Assembly: GCA_047973125.1 (NCBI GenBank)
Contig: JBKEBK010000023.1
Span: 62,001-126,000, forward strand
Direction: 5' to 3'
From: CAYNRG01 sp047973125
GTDB taxonomy: Bacteria; Bacillota_I; Bacilli_A; Erysipelotrichales; Erysipelotrichaceae
DNA length: 64,000 bases
Under the pieces are notes generated by a model. It was given only the letters and a program-made list of their open reading frames with translations. It was not told the DNA's origin and did not search any database. The position numbers and the translations under genes are program-made. Of the stretch, positions 8,913 through 16,305 are shown in pieces; the first letter of the stretch is position 1; each line of letters begins with the position of its first letter.

Positions 8913-9643
8913 TGGAAAAAGTATTACAAGTAAAAAATATTCATAAAAGTTTTGGAAACTTAGAAGTACTTAAGGGTATTAATTTCAGTGTAAAGCAAAA
9001 TGATGTTGTTTGTCTTATTGGGGCTTCAGGTAGTGGGAAATCAACAATGTTAAGATGTATTAATTTGCTTGAGAAAGCAGATGATGGAGAAATTATCGTT
9101 CATAATGAGAATATCTTAAAAACGAAAGATATCAATAAGTATCGATCAAAAGTTGGAATGGTATTTCAACAGTTTAATTTATTTAATAATATGAGTGTTA
9201 TTAAAAATTGTATGGTTGCTCAAATGCAGGTTTTAAAAAGAAGTGAAGAGATGGCAAAAGAAAAAGCACTTCATTATTTAAAGAAAGTAGGAATGGAGAG
9301 CTTTGCATATGCCTCTAGTACAACTCTTTCAGGTGGGCAAAAACAAAGAGTAGCTATTGCAAGAGCATTATGTATGGATCCTGAGATCTTACTATTTGAT
9401 GAGCCAACATCGGCCTTAGATCCTGAAACTGTGGATGAAGTATTATCAGTTATGAAAGATCTTGCTGATGATGGCTTAACGATGATTATTGTTACTCATG
9501 AGATGGAGTTTGCAAAGGATGTTGCTACTCATGTAGTTTTTATGGATCAGGGAAGAATTGAAGAAGAGGGTAGTGCCACGGAAATATTTACAAATCCTAA
9601 AAACGAAAGAACAAAAGCTTTCTTAAGTAGGGTTTTAAAATAA
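8912..9643 (+). CDS. Lysine-type ABC importer, ATPase
   Basis: A 243-residue cytoplasmic ATPase of the polar amino-acid ABC family. Walker A GASGSGKST, Q-loop VFQQFNLFNNM, signature LSGGQKQR, Walker B ILLFDEPTSALDPE and H-loop VTHEM are all canonical. The ATG overlaps the permease stop (TAATG). Together with the two genes before it this gives a complete importer under riboswitch control, closed by a terminator. Confidence 0.95.
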   Translation: MEKVLQVKNIHKSFGNLEVLKGINFSVKQNDVVCLIGASGSGKSTMLRCINLLEKADDGEIIVHNENILKTKDINKYRSKVGMVFQQFNLFNNMSVIKNCMVAQMQVLKRSEEMAKEKALHYLKKVGMESFAYASSTTLSGGQKQRVAIARALCMDPEILLFDEPTSALDPETVDEVLSVMKDLADDGLTMIIVTHEMEFAKDVATHVVFMDQGRIEEEGSATEIFTNPKNERTKAFLSRVLK

Positions 9644-9696
9644 ATTTTAAATACTAGTAAATCTTATGGAGTAACTTTATAAGCTGATAATTTATA

Positions 9697-9730
9697 TAAA
9701 AAAACAGAAAAATTTATTCTGTTTTTTTTA
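9697..9730 (+). terminator. Terminator of the lysine-type importer operon
   Basis: AAAAACAGAA pairs with TTCTGTTTTT across a seven-base loop and is followed by further T residues. It lies about 55 bases after the ATPase stop. Confidence 0.85.
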
Positions 9731-9812
9731 ATTTCTTAGTATATTTATCGCAACTTATACATTATACCATAAAATACAGCTAAAAATTAGGCTTATTATT
9801 AAAGGTGAGAGC

Positions 9813-9821
9813 TGATATAAT
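9813..9821 (+). promoter_or_regulatory. Extended -10 promoter of the orphan membrane protein gene
   Basis: TGATATAAT gives an extended -10 element (TATAAT at 9816-9821). No good -35 is visible. It lies 32 bases upstream of the ATG at 9854. Confidence 0.5.
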
Positions 9822-9853
9822 GTGTGTGAGTAACATCAAAAAAGGAGGCCAAT

Positions 9854-10750
9854 ATGAAATACAGAATATGTAATTTTCTTTTAACTGTTGCGATAATCTT
9901 AGTAGTTCTTTTAGGATACTCTAAAGTTGAACAAACTGAGGGAGTAGGTATTGATGATTATATGGATAGGAGTAGTAACTCCATAACATTTATTGTTGAT
10001 GAGGGTTTTGATACTAGTAAAGCTTTTCAAGAAGTGATAGCACATGAAGGTATAAGAAGTATTATTTCTTATGATGAGAACTCAAAGTATGTATACTTAT
10101 CAAATATTAAAGTTCATAATTTAGATCATGAATTTTCAAATTTAGATGATAGATTTAATGATAGTGCAAATGAAAATAATGCAGTATCATTTAGTCAAGG
10201 TAATAAAAACAAATCAATAACACTAGAAAATGGCGAGAAGTATTATGTTATCGAAGAAATAAAGGTTGATGATAAATTCTTTAATCAATTTGAATATGCT
10301 CTTAGAATAAATGATTCTTCAGATTTTAAAGAAACAACATATATGAGTTTTAATGATTTAAGCCTTAGAAATAAAGTTATAAAAACACTTAAGGATAATA
10401 GTATTACAAATATTAAGATGAATAAAATTGATTTATGGGATGTGTTATATGGAAAAGTATTAATGTTTGCGAGTCTTTGCTTAATTGGAATTATTGTTAT
10501 TAAATTTTTACTAGAGAATCTATTCTACAAACAAGAAAATAACACGCTTTCATTACAAGTAAACATCAAACATGAATTGGTAAGCTTAATTCTTGCGATG
10601 GTAGTATCACTTGGTATTGCATTTATATTTATAAATCCTTTTTATAAAAGCTTCGCCATATTTACAAATGAAATTATGATCGCATTAATTTTGGTAGTAT
10701 TGCTGCTTTTAACAAAAATTGGATTTCATTATTATAAGTCAAAAAGATAA
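9854..10750 (+). CDS. Orphan membrane protein of unknown function, MacB-like topology
   Basis: A 298-residue protein I do not recognise. It has one N-terminal membrane helix (about residues 7-25) and an acidic, Asn/Asp-rich extracytoplasmic region (about 26-195). Three more helices follow (about 200-222, 238-262, 266-290) and the tail is positively charged. This order (one helix, outside domain, three helices) resembles MacB/FtsX-type permease subunits, such as the two genes at 24789-26853, but no ATPase lies next to it. AAAGGAGGCC precedes the ATG. It has its own promoter and terminator, so it is a single-gene transcript. The resemblance is in topology only; I see no convincing shared motif. 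Confidence 0.8.
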   Translation: MKYRICNFLLTVAIILVVLLGYSKVEQTEGVGIDDYMDRSSNSITFIVDEGFDTSKAFQEVIAHEGIRSIISYDENSKYVYLSNIKVHNLDHEFSNLDDRFNDSANENNAVSFSQGNKNKSITLENGEKYYVIEEIKVDDKFFNQFEYALRINDSSDFKETTYMSFNDLSLRNKVIKTLKDNSITNIKMNKIDLWDVLYGKVLMFASLCLIGIIVIKFLLENLFYKQENNTLSLQVNIKHELVSLILAMVVSLGIAFIFINPFYKSFAIFTNEIMIALILVVLLLLTKIGFHYYKSKR

Positions 10751-10761
10751 AAGTATCTTTA

Positions 10762-10832
10762 TAAACATAGGTTAAATTATATCCTGTTATCTTAAGTAAT
10801 CGCAGGATATAAAATGACTTATGTTTTTTTAT
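10762..10832 (+). terminator. Terminator after the orphan membrane protein gene
   Basis: ATATCCTG pairs with CAGGATAT, and an outer AACATA/TATGTT pair is followed by TTTTTTT. It lies shortly after the stop at 10750. Confidence 0.7.
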
Positions 10833-10904
10833 TTTAATTAAGCATAAAAATCATGACTATATTATTTATCTTTCTTAATGAAAATTAAATTTTTTTAAAA
10901 AAAG

Positions 10905-10933
10905 TTGACAACGAAATTAAATTAATATATGAT
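10905..10933 (+). promoter_or_regulatory. Promoter of the first T-box operon
   Basis: TTGACA (10905-10910) and TATGAT (10928-10933) are separated by 17 bases, immediately before the T-box leader. Confidence 0.7.
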
Positions 10934-10944
10934 GTATAACATCA

Positions 10945-11167
10945 GTGATGAAGAGTAGTAGTTTGTGTAAGTTGTAATAGAGAGTCTGTATTTGGTGAAA
11001 GCAGAACAACGGAAACAAATGAATCGAGCTTCGGAGATTTGCTGTATGTTAGTAAGGCAAATGTATCTCTGCATTAAAGAGAAGGTGACCTAATAGAGAA
11101 TATTAGGTAATTTGAGTGGTACCGCGGATTATATTCGTCTCTTATTTTTATAGAGGCGAATTTTTTT
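10945..11167 (+). promoter_or_regulatory. T-box riboswitch upstream of an amino-acid ABC importer
   Basis: The leader has the AGTA motif, a stem I arm (TTTGT paired with ACAAA), an ATTTGC/GCAAAT stem III, the T-box sequence GAGTGGTACCGCGG (11114-11127) and a terminator (TTCGTCTCT with AGAGGCGAA, then seven T). In the register set by the GAA that precedes the specifier codon, the codon is TCG (11024-11026, Ser). The T-box bulge TGGT, however, predicts a tRNA with discriminator A, which does not fit tRNA-Ser. Shifted registers give ATC (Ile) or CGA (Arg). The amino acid sensed is therefore unresolved. Confidence 0.88.
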
Positions 11168-11189
11168 ATTTTAATAGGAGGAAAAGAAA

Positions 11190-11990
11190 ATGAAAAAAAT
11201 ATTATTGATGTTAGTTATGTTATTGGTTTTAGTTGGTTGTTCAAATGGAAAAAGTAGTACAGAAGAAACAACAGATCCAGAAAAGACACAAACCAGTGCT
11301 CTTTGGAGTGATGAATTATTAAGTGATGGGGTCATATCAGTTGGAGTATCTCCAGATTATCCACCATATGAAGGATTAAGTGAGAGTGGAGAATTAGAAG
11401 GATTTGATATTGAATTTATGCAGGCTGTTGTTGATCAAGTAAATGCAAATAATGGAACAGATGTTAAGCTTGAGTGGGTTCAAATGGAGTTTAGTGCTAT
11501 TATTACAGCATTACAAATGGGACAATTAGATTTTGGAATGTCAGGTTTTACATTTGATGAAGAAAGAGATGTTTTATACTCAACTCCATACATTGATAGT
11601 TCAACTTTAGTAATCACTAATGGTAATGAAGATATTAAAAGTATTGCTGATCTAACTGGAAAAGTAATTGGTGTTCAACTAGGGTCTACTGGTGAAATCT
11701 ATGCAAAAGAAATTGAGAATGCTGAAGTAGTTAGTATAAGTGATGTCAATGTATTGGTTGAGTCATTAAAGGCTAATGCATATGATGCGGTTGCTCTTGA
11801 TCAGGGGGTAGCAATGAATTATGTAGAGAATGCTGGGTTTACACTTGTTGATGGTGTTTTAGCTGATGAGAGTATGTTTGTTATTGCGAAAAACGGACAA
11901 GAGAGTTTAATGGATGAAATAAATAAAGCGATTGAAGAGTTTAAGGCATCAGATGCTTATACACAATTACTTGCTAAATGGGGTCTTTAA
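11190..11990 (+). CDS. Amino-acid ABC importer, substrate-binding lipoprotein
   Basis: A family 3 solute-binding lipoprotein, 266 residues. The signal peptide MKKILLMLVMLLVLVGC gives lipid-anchored C17, followed by a Ser/Thr/Glu linker of about 25 residues. Typical binding motifs are present (VGVSPDYPPYEG, LEGFDIEFMQAV, FGMSGFTFDEERDVLYSTPYIDS), and an Asp in DAVALDQGVAMNY is placed to hold a ligand alpha-amino group. It is the first gene behind the T-box and is followed 3 bases later by its permease. The ligand should be the amino acid sensed by the T-box, which is uncertain. Confidence 0.92.
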   Translation: MKKILLMLVMLLVLVGCSNGKSSTEETTDPEKTQTSALWSDELLSDGVISVGVSPDYPPYEGLSESGELEGFDIEFMQAVVDQVNANNGTDVKLEWVQMEFSAIITALQMGQLDFGMSGFTFDEERDVLYSTPYIDSSTLVITNGNEDIKSIADLTGKVIGVQLGSTGEIYAKEIENAEVVSISDVNVLVESLKANAYDAVALDQGVAMNYVENAGFTLVDGVLADESMFVIAKNGQESLMDEINKAIEEFKASDAYTQLLAKWGL

Positions 11991-11993
11991 TAA

Positions 11994-12656
11994 ATGATAA
12001 ATAATGAATCCTTAACATTTCTAGTTATAGGAGCATTGATATCATTATCTATTGCATCTTGTGCCTTTGTTTTTGGAACATTAATCGGTATCGTTGGAGC
12101 TTCAATGAGAATTTCTAGCAATAAGATTTTAAGAATTATTGCTAGAATTTATGTTGAAGTAATTCGAGGAACTCCGATGCTTCTTCAAATTTTATTTCTT
12201 TATTTAGGATTTCCAGTAATATACACTTTTTTTACTGGAGATATTATAAGGTTAAATCCTTATATTATTGGAACGATTGCTATCAGTATTAATAGTGGAG
12301 CATATGCAACAGAACTTATTCGTGGTGGAATCTTATCTATTGATAAGGGACAGTGGGAGGCCGCAAAAACACTGGGTTTATCTAAGTCTTTAACGATGAA
12401 AAAGATAATTTTACCACAGGCTTTTAAGACAATACTGCCTCCTCTTGTATCTGAATTCATTGTTTTGATAAAAGACTCATGTTTGATTTCAGTAATTGGA
12501 GGGGTTGAACTTCTTCAATCATCAAGAATAATGGGGACAAAGTATTATAACTTCATAACATTCTTGCTGCTTGCGACAGTGATGTATCTTGTAATGACAA
12601 GTGCTGTATCATTGGTGGCACAAAAAATTGAAAAGAGATTAATGAAATATGATTAA
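11994..12656 (+). CDS. Amino-acid ABC importer, permease
   Basis: A HisM/GlnP-type permease of 220 residues with about five helices. It carries VEVIRGTPMLLQILFLY and the coupling loop QWEAAKTLGLSKSLTMKKIILPQAFKTILPPLVSEF. Its 3' end overlaps the ATPase gene by 8 bases. It is a partner of the lipoprotein before it, and it is distinct in sequence from the permease at 8154, so this is not a recent duplication. Confidence 0.93.
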   Translation: MINNESLTFLVIGALISLSIASCAFVFGTLIGIVGASMRISSNKILRIIARIYVEVIRGTPMLLQILFLYLGFPVIYTFFTGDIIRLNPYIIGTIAISINSGAYATELIRGGILSIDKGQWEAAKTLGLSKSLTMKKIILPQAFKTILPPLVSEFIVLIKDSCLISVIGGVELLQSSRIMGTKYYNFITFLLLATVMYLVMTSAVSLVAQKIEKRLMKYD

Positions 12657-13371
12657 AGTAAAAAATATATGTAAGAACTATGGGAGTTTAAAGGCATTAA
12701 ATGATGTTAGTGTTAATATTAAAAAGGGAGAAATTGTTTGTTTAGTAGGGCCATCTGGTAGTGGTAAAAGTACCCTTCTAAGATCAATTAAAGGACTAGA
12801 AACAGTTGATAGTGGTGAAATTTTTATTGATGATACAGCACTAAATGCCAACGATATTCTTCAACAAAAGAAAATGGGTTTTGTTTTTCAACAGTTTAAC
12901 TTATTTCCGCATTTAAGTGTTTTAGATAATATTATTTTAGCGCCAATTGAAATATTAAAAATGTCAAAGGATGAAGCAGTAGAAGTGGCTTGTAAGTATC
13001 TTAGTCTTGTAGGCTTAATAGATAAGAAAGATAGTTATCCTAATCAATTGTCTGGTGGACAAAAACAAAGGGTTGCTATTGCAAGATCTCTTGCATTAGA
13101 TCCTGAAGTAATGTTATTTGATGAGCCAACCTCGGCCTTAGATCCAGAGATGGTATGCGAGGTTTTAAAGGTTATGCAAGACCTTGCAGAATCTGGTATG
13201 AGTATGATTGTGGTAACACATGAAATGGGTTTTGCTAAAAGAATGGCTTCAAGAATTATCTTTTTAGAAGATGGTGAAGTTGTTGAAGATAGTACTCCTG
13301 ATAAATTTTTTAATAGTCCGAAAACTGATAGGGCAAAACTTTTCTTAGAGAAAATGTTATATCTACAGTAA
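12649..13371 (+). CDS. Amino-acid ABC importer, ATPase
   Basis: A 240-residue cytoplasmic ATPase with Walker A GPSGSGKST, Q-loop VFQQFNLFPHL, signature LSGGQKQR, Walker B VMLFDEPTSALDPE and H-loop VTHEM. All motifs are canonical for the polar amino-acid uptake family. It completes the second importer. Two small genes follow at 14 and 2 bases, apparently on the same transcript. Confidence 0.95.
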   Translation: MIKVKNICKNYGSLKALNDVSVNIKKGEIVCLVGPSGSGKSTLLRSIKGLETVDSGEIFIDDTALNANDILQQKKMGFVFQQFNLFPHLSVLDNIILAPIEILKMSKDEAVEVACKYLSLVGLIDKKDSYPNQLSGGQKQRVAIARSLALDPEVMLFDEPTSALDPEMVCEVLKVMQDLAESGMSMIVVTHEMGFAKRMASRIIFLEDGEVVEDSTPDKFFNSPKTDRAKLFLEKMLYLQ

Positions 13372-13385
13372 ATAAGGGGTAAAAG

Positions 13386-13652
13386 ATGAAAACATATGAA
13401 TTTGAAGCTATCATAAAAAAGGTACCAAATATTGATGGTGCATACATTGAGTTTCCTTATGATGTAAAAAAAGAGTTTGGCAAAGGAAGAGTAAAGGTAC
13501 ATGCTACATTTGATGGTGTGGGCTATGATGGAAGTCTTGTTAGAATGAAGACACCATGTCATATAATTGGAATATTAAAATCAATTCGTGCTGAAATTAA
13601 AAAACAGCCAGGTGATAAGATAAAAGTTAGCATTAGAGAAAGGGTAGAATAA
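13386..13652 (+). CDS. DUF1905-family small protein
   Basis: An 88-residue protein resembling the DUF1905 family (EFEAIIKKVPNIDGAYIEFPYDVKKEFGKGRVKVHATFDG). Members form a small beta-barrel and often occur fused or next to other domains; no biochemical role is established. GGGG with seven bases of spacing precedes the ATG. It follows the importer ATPase closely and precedes a GNAT gene by 2 bases, so it is likely co-transcribed with both. A link to amino-acid uptake is not evident. Confidence 0.8.
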   Translation: MKTYEFEAIIKKVPNIDGAYIEFPYDVKKEFGKGRVKVHATFDGVGYDGSLVRMKTPCHIIGILKSIRAEIKKQPGDKIKVSIRERVE

Positions 13653-13654
13653 AT

Positions 13655-13921
13655 ATGAAATATAAAGTTAAAAATAGTCAATTAGTTTATGAGGTTGATA
13701 ACAATGTACTAGCATACATTGACTTTGACAAGCAAGATCATGTGTATACTATCAAGAAAGTATTTACCGATGAAGCACTGCGAGGACAAGGGATTGCTAA
13801 GGAATTAATGGATGCAATGGTTAATATAATAAAAGAAGATAATGCCAAATGTATTGCAATTTGTTCCTATGCTATAGGATATTTTGAAAAAAACCCTCAA
13901 TATACAACACTTCTAAAATAG
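13655..13921 (+). CDS. Small GNAT-fold N-acetyltransferase (YjdJ-like)
   Basis: An 88-residue minimal GNAT protein. The central segment YTIKKVFTDEALRGQGIAKELMDAMVN holds the acetyl-CoA-binding R/Q-x-x-G-x-A turn (RGQGIA), and CSYAIGYFEKNP is a typical end of this short subfamily. Such proteins lack the N-terminal part of full GNATs, and their substrates are mostly unknown. It is the last gene of the T-box transcript as far as I can see; a weak TTTAACTT/AAAGTTAAA hairpin lies just after it. Confidence 0.82.
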   Translation: MKYKVKNSQLVYEVDNNVLAYIDFDKQDHVYTIKKVFTDEALRGQGIAKELMDAMVNIIKEDNAKCIAICSYAIGYFEKNPQYTTLLK

Positions 13922-13979
13922 TATTAATTTAACTTATTTTATAAAGTTAAATAAATTTTCAAAAAGACTTGCATATATA

Positions 13980-13988
13980 TGATATAAT
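13980..13988 (+). promoter_or_regulatory. Extended -10 promoter of a small membrane-protein gene
   Basis: TGATATAAT, an extended -10 with no clear -35, lies 22 bases before the ATG at 14011. Confidence 0.5.
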
Positions 13989-14010
13989 TCTAATATTTGA
14001 GGGAATTAAT

Positions 14011-14255
14011 ATGAAGAATTTTACATTTAATGTAGGTTTAATTGCGTTTTGATTTTTCTATTTGGTTTATTTAGAACGCTTGATTCAGTTTATGTTGTGA
14101 TTGCTATTGAAAAAGCTGGTAGAGATCAAATAATTAGAGTTGTGTTCTATCAAAAATCTATTGCTAAGGAAATAGTTGCTGAGATTACTGAAAAATTATA
14201 TGGTGATGCTGATAAAACAGATCTAAATCAATTTTTCGATAAGAAAGAGAAATAA
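14011..14255 (+). pseudogene. Small membrane-anchored protein, apparently frameshifted
   Basis: An ATG at 14011 with GAGGGA upstream starts MKNFTFNVGLIAF and meets a stop at 14050-14052. The next frame then continues LIFLFGLFRTLDSVYVVIAIEKAG... to 14255. Adding one T to the TTTT at 14047-14050 would join them into a protein of about 81 residues with an N-terminal membrane helix and a charged cytoplasmic tail ending FFDKKEK. Alternatively a TTG at 14049 gives an intact 68-residue protein, but its RBS is poor. The family is unknown. It may be a real frameshift or a sequencing error. Confidence 0.45.
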
Positions 14256-14268
14256 AAATATTTTAAAT

Positions 14269-14304
14269 AAAACTCCATAAAATTTTGTGGGGTTTTAATT
14301 TTAT
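14269..14304 (+). terminator. Terminator after the small membrane protein gene
   Basis: AAAACTCCA pairs imperfectly with TGGGGTTTT and is followed by AATTTTATT, 14 bases after the stop. Confidence 0.7.
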
Positions 14305-14340
14305 TGATTAGATTACTGTGATAAATAATAAAAAAGGTAT

Positions 14341-14369
14341 TTGACTGTTTTGAAAAATAATTCTAAAAT
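14341..14369 (+). promoter_or_regulatory. Promoter of a small unknown gene
   Basis: TTGACT (14341-14346) and TAAAAT (14364-14369) with a 17-base spacer give a near-consensus sigma-A promoter 29 bases before the ATG at 14398. Confidence 0.65.
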
Positions 14370-14397
14370 AGTAAAGAGAAATTACAGGAGGGAAAAA

Positions 14398-14616
14398 ATG
14401 ATTATTGTAAATATGCCACTTAAAAGAGATGTAGTAAAGGGTGTTGCAGAAAAATTTGATGAAGAGGGTCATAAGTTTACATTTATTAAGGAAGAGGGAA
14501 TTAAACTTTTTTATGAAGATGTTAATACAAATGAAGAAGAAGGAGCTACTCTTTTAAAGAAAGCTATAAAAAAAGAGTTGGGGCCAGCATTTTTCTTCAA
14601 TGTTGAAGTTAAATAA
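14398..14616 (+). CDS. Small soluble protein of unknown function
   Basis: A 72-residue charged protein (MIIVNMPLKRDVVKGVAEKF...) without membrane helix or known motif; I do not recognise the family. The ATG at 14398 is preferred over an in-frame TTG at 14341, because ACAGGAGGG lies just upstream and because the TTG is part of the predicted -35 element. It is transcribed alone, between a terminator at 14269 and a new promoter at 14668. A strong promoter and RBS suggest good expression. Confidence 0.7.
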   Translation: MIIVNMPLKRDVVKGVAEKFDEEGHKFTFIKEEGIKLFYEDVNTNEEEGATLLKKAIKKELGPAFFFNVEVK

Positions 14617-14667
14617 TAAAATTTGGGGATGAGAATTCTCCTTTTATTTTTTTAAAAAAGAAAGTGC

Positions 14668-14722
14668 TTGCATTTTTATTGTACATAGCGTATAGTTTAA
14701 ATATACAAGTGGTATATACCAC
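14668..14722 (+). promoter_or_regulatory. Promoter and GntR operator of the chitobiose/cellobiose PTS operon
   Basis: TTGCAT (14668-14673) and TATAGT (14691-14696) have a 17-base spacer. The perfect 14-base palindrome GTGGTATATACCAC (14709-14722) begins about six bases after the expected start point. It matches the T-G-G-T-A...T-A-C-C-A form of HutC-type GntR operators, and a HutC-type regulator is encoded in this operon (16756). Repression by blocking early elongation is inferred. A second, weaker repeat GAGGTTAAACCTC lies at 14731-14743. Confidence 0.72.
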
Positions 14723-14777
14723 AAGTTATTGAGGTTAAACCTCACATTAAAATTTAAAAAGAAAGGGGATAATTTTA

Positions 14778-16070
14778 ATGCAAAAATTTCAAAGCTGGAT
14801 GGAGGAGCATTTTGTTCCTGTTGCAGCAAAAATTGGATCTGAGAAGCATTTAATTGCTATTCGTGATTCATTCGTATCTATTCTGCCAATTACTATGGCA
14901 GGTTCTGTTGCGGTATTATTAAATGTATTATTTAGAGATTTATGGGCAGAAGGATTATTTAATAATCCTGCTATTCCACAAATGTTTAATTGGTTAATAA
15001 CAATTAATGGTAACGTATGGTGGGGAACTAATGCAGTATTTGCTTTAGTGTTCGTATTCTCATTTGGATATCATATTGCTAAGGCGTATGATGTAAACCC
15101 AATTCCAGGTGGTTTAGTTGCATTTGCTTCACTTATCGCTGTAACTCCACAAGGTATTCCTGATACTTGGGGTAATATTCCTTGGGGATATACTAGTGCA
15201 TCTGGTATCTTTACTGCAATGATCGTTGGAGGATTCTCAGCTTTAATTTATGTTTGGGTAGTAAAAGCAAACATTACTATTAAACTTCCAGAATCAGTAC
15301 CTCCTACAATTTCAAAAGCTTTCGTAGCTATTATTCCAGCTACAGTAGCAATTTATGTATTTGGTATTATTGCTTATTTAATTGCTGCAAATTCAGCATT
15401 ACTTGGAGCATCATGCTTAGGTGATTTAATTTCAGTTTATATTCAAAAACCATTTATGGCTTTTGCAGCTGGACTACCAGCAGTACTTGTAACTTGTACT
15501 TTCGTAAGTTTCTTCTGGTTCTTTGGTCTTCATGGAGCAAATGTACTTGCACCAATCTTAGATGGTGTGTACAAACCAATGTTGGCTGAAAACTTAGCAG
15601 CTTACCAAACTACTCAATCACTTGCTGACCTTCCTCATATTTGGACAAAAGGTTCATTTGAAGTGTTCATTTGGATGGGTGGATCAGGAAGTACGCTTGC
15701 TCTTCTTATTGCAATCTTCTTATTAAGTAAAAGAGAAGATGAAAGAGCAGTTGCAAAAATCTCTGCGCCAATGGGTATCTTTAATATTAATGAACCAGTA
15801 ATCTTTGGACTTCCAATTGTACTTAGTCCTGTTTACTTCATTCCATTCTTATTAATTTCACCATTAATCGCAACAATTGCGTATGTGGCAACTACAGTTG
15901 GATTTATTCCACCGGTATTTATCGAAGTACCTTGGGTTACTCCACCGGTTATTGGAGCATTCCTTGCAACAGGAGGAAGTTTCACAGCAGCACTTATTGC
16001 TTTAGTAAACTTAGTTATTGCAACGGCTATCTGGGCAATATTTGTTAAGATTGCTAATAAAAAAGTGTAG
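14778..16070 (+). CDS. celB: PTS cellobiose/chitobiose-type EIIC
   Basis: The membrane subunit (EIIC, Lac/Cel family) of a sugar PTS, 430 residues with about ten helices. Family segments seen are MEEHFVPVAAKIGSEKHLIAIRDSFVSILP at the N-terminus, FWFFGLHGANVLAP and GIFNINEPVIFGLPIVLSP. EIIA and EIIB are separate genes downstream (17439, 18520), as usual for this family. GAAAGGGG precedes the ATG. The deacetylase and GH4 enzyme in the operon point to N,N'-diacetylchitobiose as substrate, with cellobiose as the alternative. Regulation is probably by the GntR protein through the operator at 14709. Confidence 0.93.
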   Translation: MQKFQSWMEEHFVPVAAKIGSEKHLIAIRDSFVSILPITMAGSVAVLLNVLFRDLWAEGLFNNPAIPQMFNWLITINGNVWWGTNAVFALVFVFSFGYHIAKAYDVNPIPGGLVAFASLIAVTPQGIPDTWGNIPWGYTSASGIFTAMIVGGFSALIYVWVVKANITIKLPESVPPTISKAFVAIIPATVAIYVFGIIAYLIAANSALLGASCLGDLISVYIQKPFMAFAAGLPAVLVTCTFVSFFWFFGLHGANVLAPILDGVYKPMLAENLAAYQTTQSLADLPHIWTKGSFEVFIWMGGSGSTLALLIAIFLLSKREDERAVAKISAPMGIFNINEPVIFGLPIVLSPVYFIPFLLISPLIATIAYVATTVGFIPPVFIEVPWVTPPVIGAFLATGGSFTAALIALVNLVIATAIWAIFVKIANKKV

Positions 16071-16088
16071 TATATTACTAATACAATT

Positions 16089-16120
16089 ATAAGCAAAGTG
16101 GAAACACTTTGCTTATTTTT
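16089..16120 (+). terminator. Intercistronic hairpin after the EIIC gene
   Basis: A perfect 12-bp stem (ATAAGCAAAGTG with CACTTTGCTTAT), a GAAA tetraloop and TTTTT follow the EIIC stop by 18 bases. It looks like an intrinsic terminator, yet the operon continues 18 bases later. It may therefore be a partial terminator, or protect the EIIC message from 3' decay. Confidence 0.75.
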
Positions 16121-16137
16121 AAAAAAAAGGAGACCAG

Positions 16138-16305
16138 ATGAAAAAAAATGATTATATGTGGGAAATATTTCTTTCTTGCTTTGGCTTATTTATGATTGTA
16201 TATGCACCTGTTAGTGAGAATTTAATACTGTTTGTTTTTAGTGGATTATTTTTTGCATTGTTAGGAATCTTAATTATTGTTTATAGAAAAAGGTATAAAA
16301 AATGA
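16138..16305 (+). CDS. 55-residue two-helix membrane peptide in the PTS operon
   Basis: ATG at 16138, preceded by AAAGGAGACC, opens a 55-codon frame (MKKNDYMWEIFLSCFGLF...). It has two predicted membrane helices (about residues 8-23 and 28-49) and a basic C-terminus RKRYKK. Its TGA overlaps the ATG of the following DUF3284 gene (ATGA), a strong sign of real translation. I recognise no family. The place directly after EIIC suggests a small accessory of the permease, but that is inference. Confidence 0.7.
   Translation: MKKNDYMWEIFLSCFGLFMIVYAPVSENLILFVFSGLFFALLGILIIVYRKRYKK

Noticed and set aside
13044..13562. Long minus-strand frame of 172 codons opposite the ABC ATPase gene
   Set aside because: It runs antisense through conserved ATPase motifs and across a gene boundary, with no ribosome site; it is a shadow frame.
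14731..14743. GAGGTTAAACCTC as a second GntR operator or RNA hairpin
   Set aside because: The repeat is short, has a different core from the GTGGTATATACCAC site, and I see no way to tell it from chance; it is only mentioned with the promoter.
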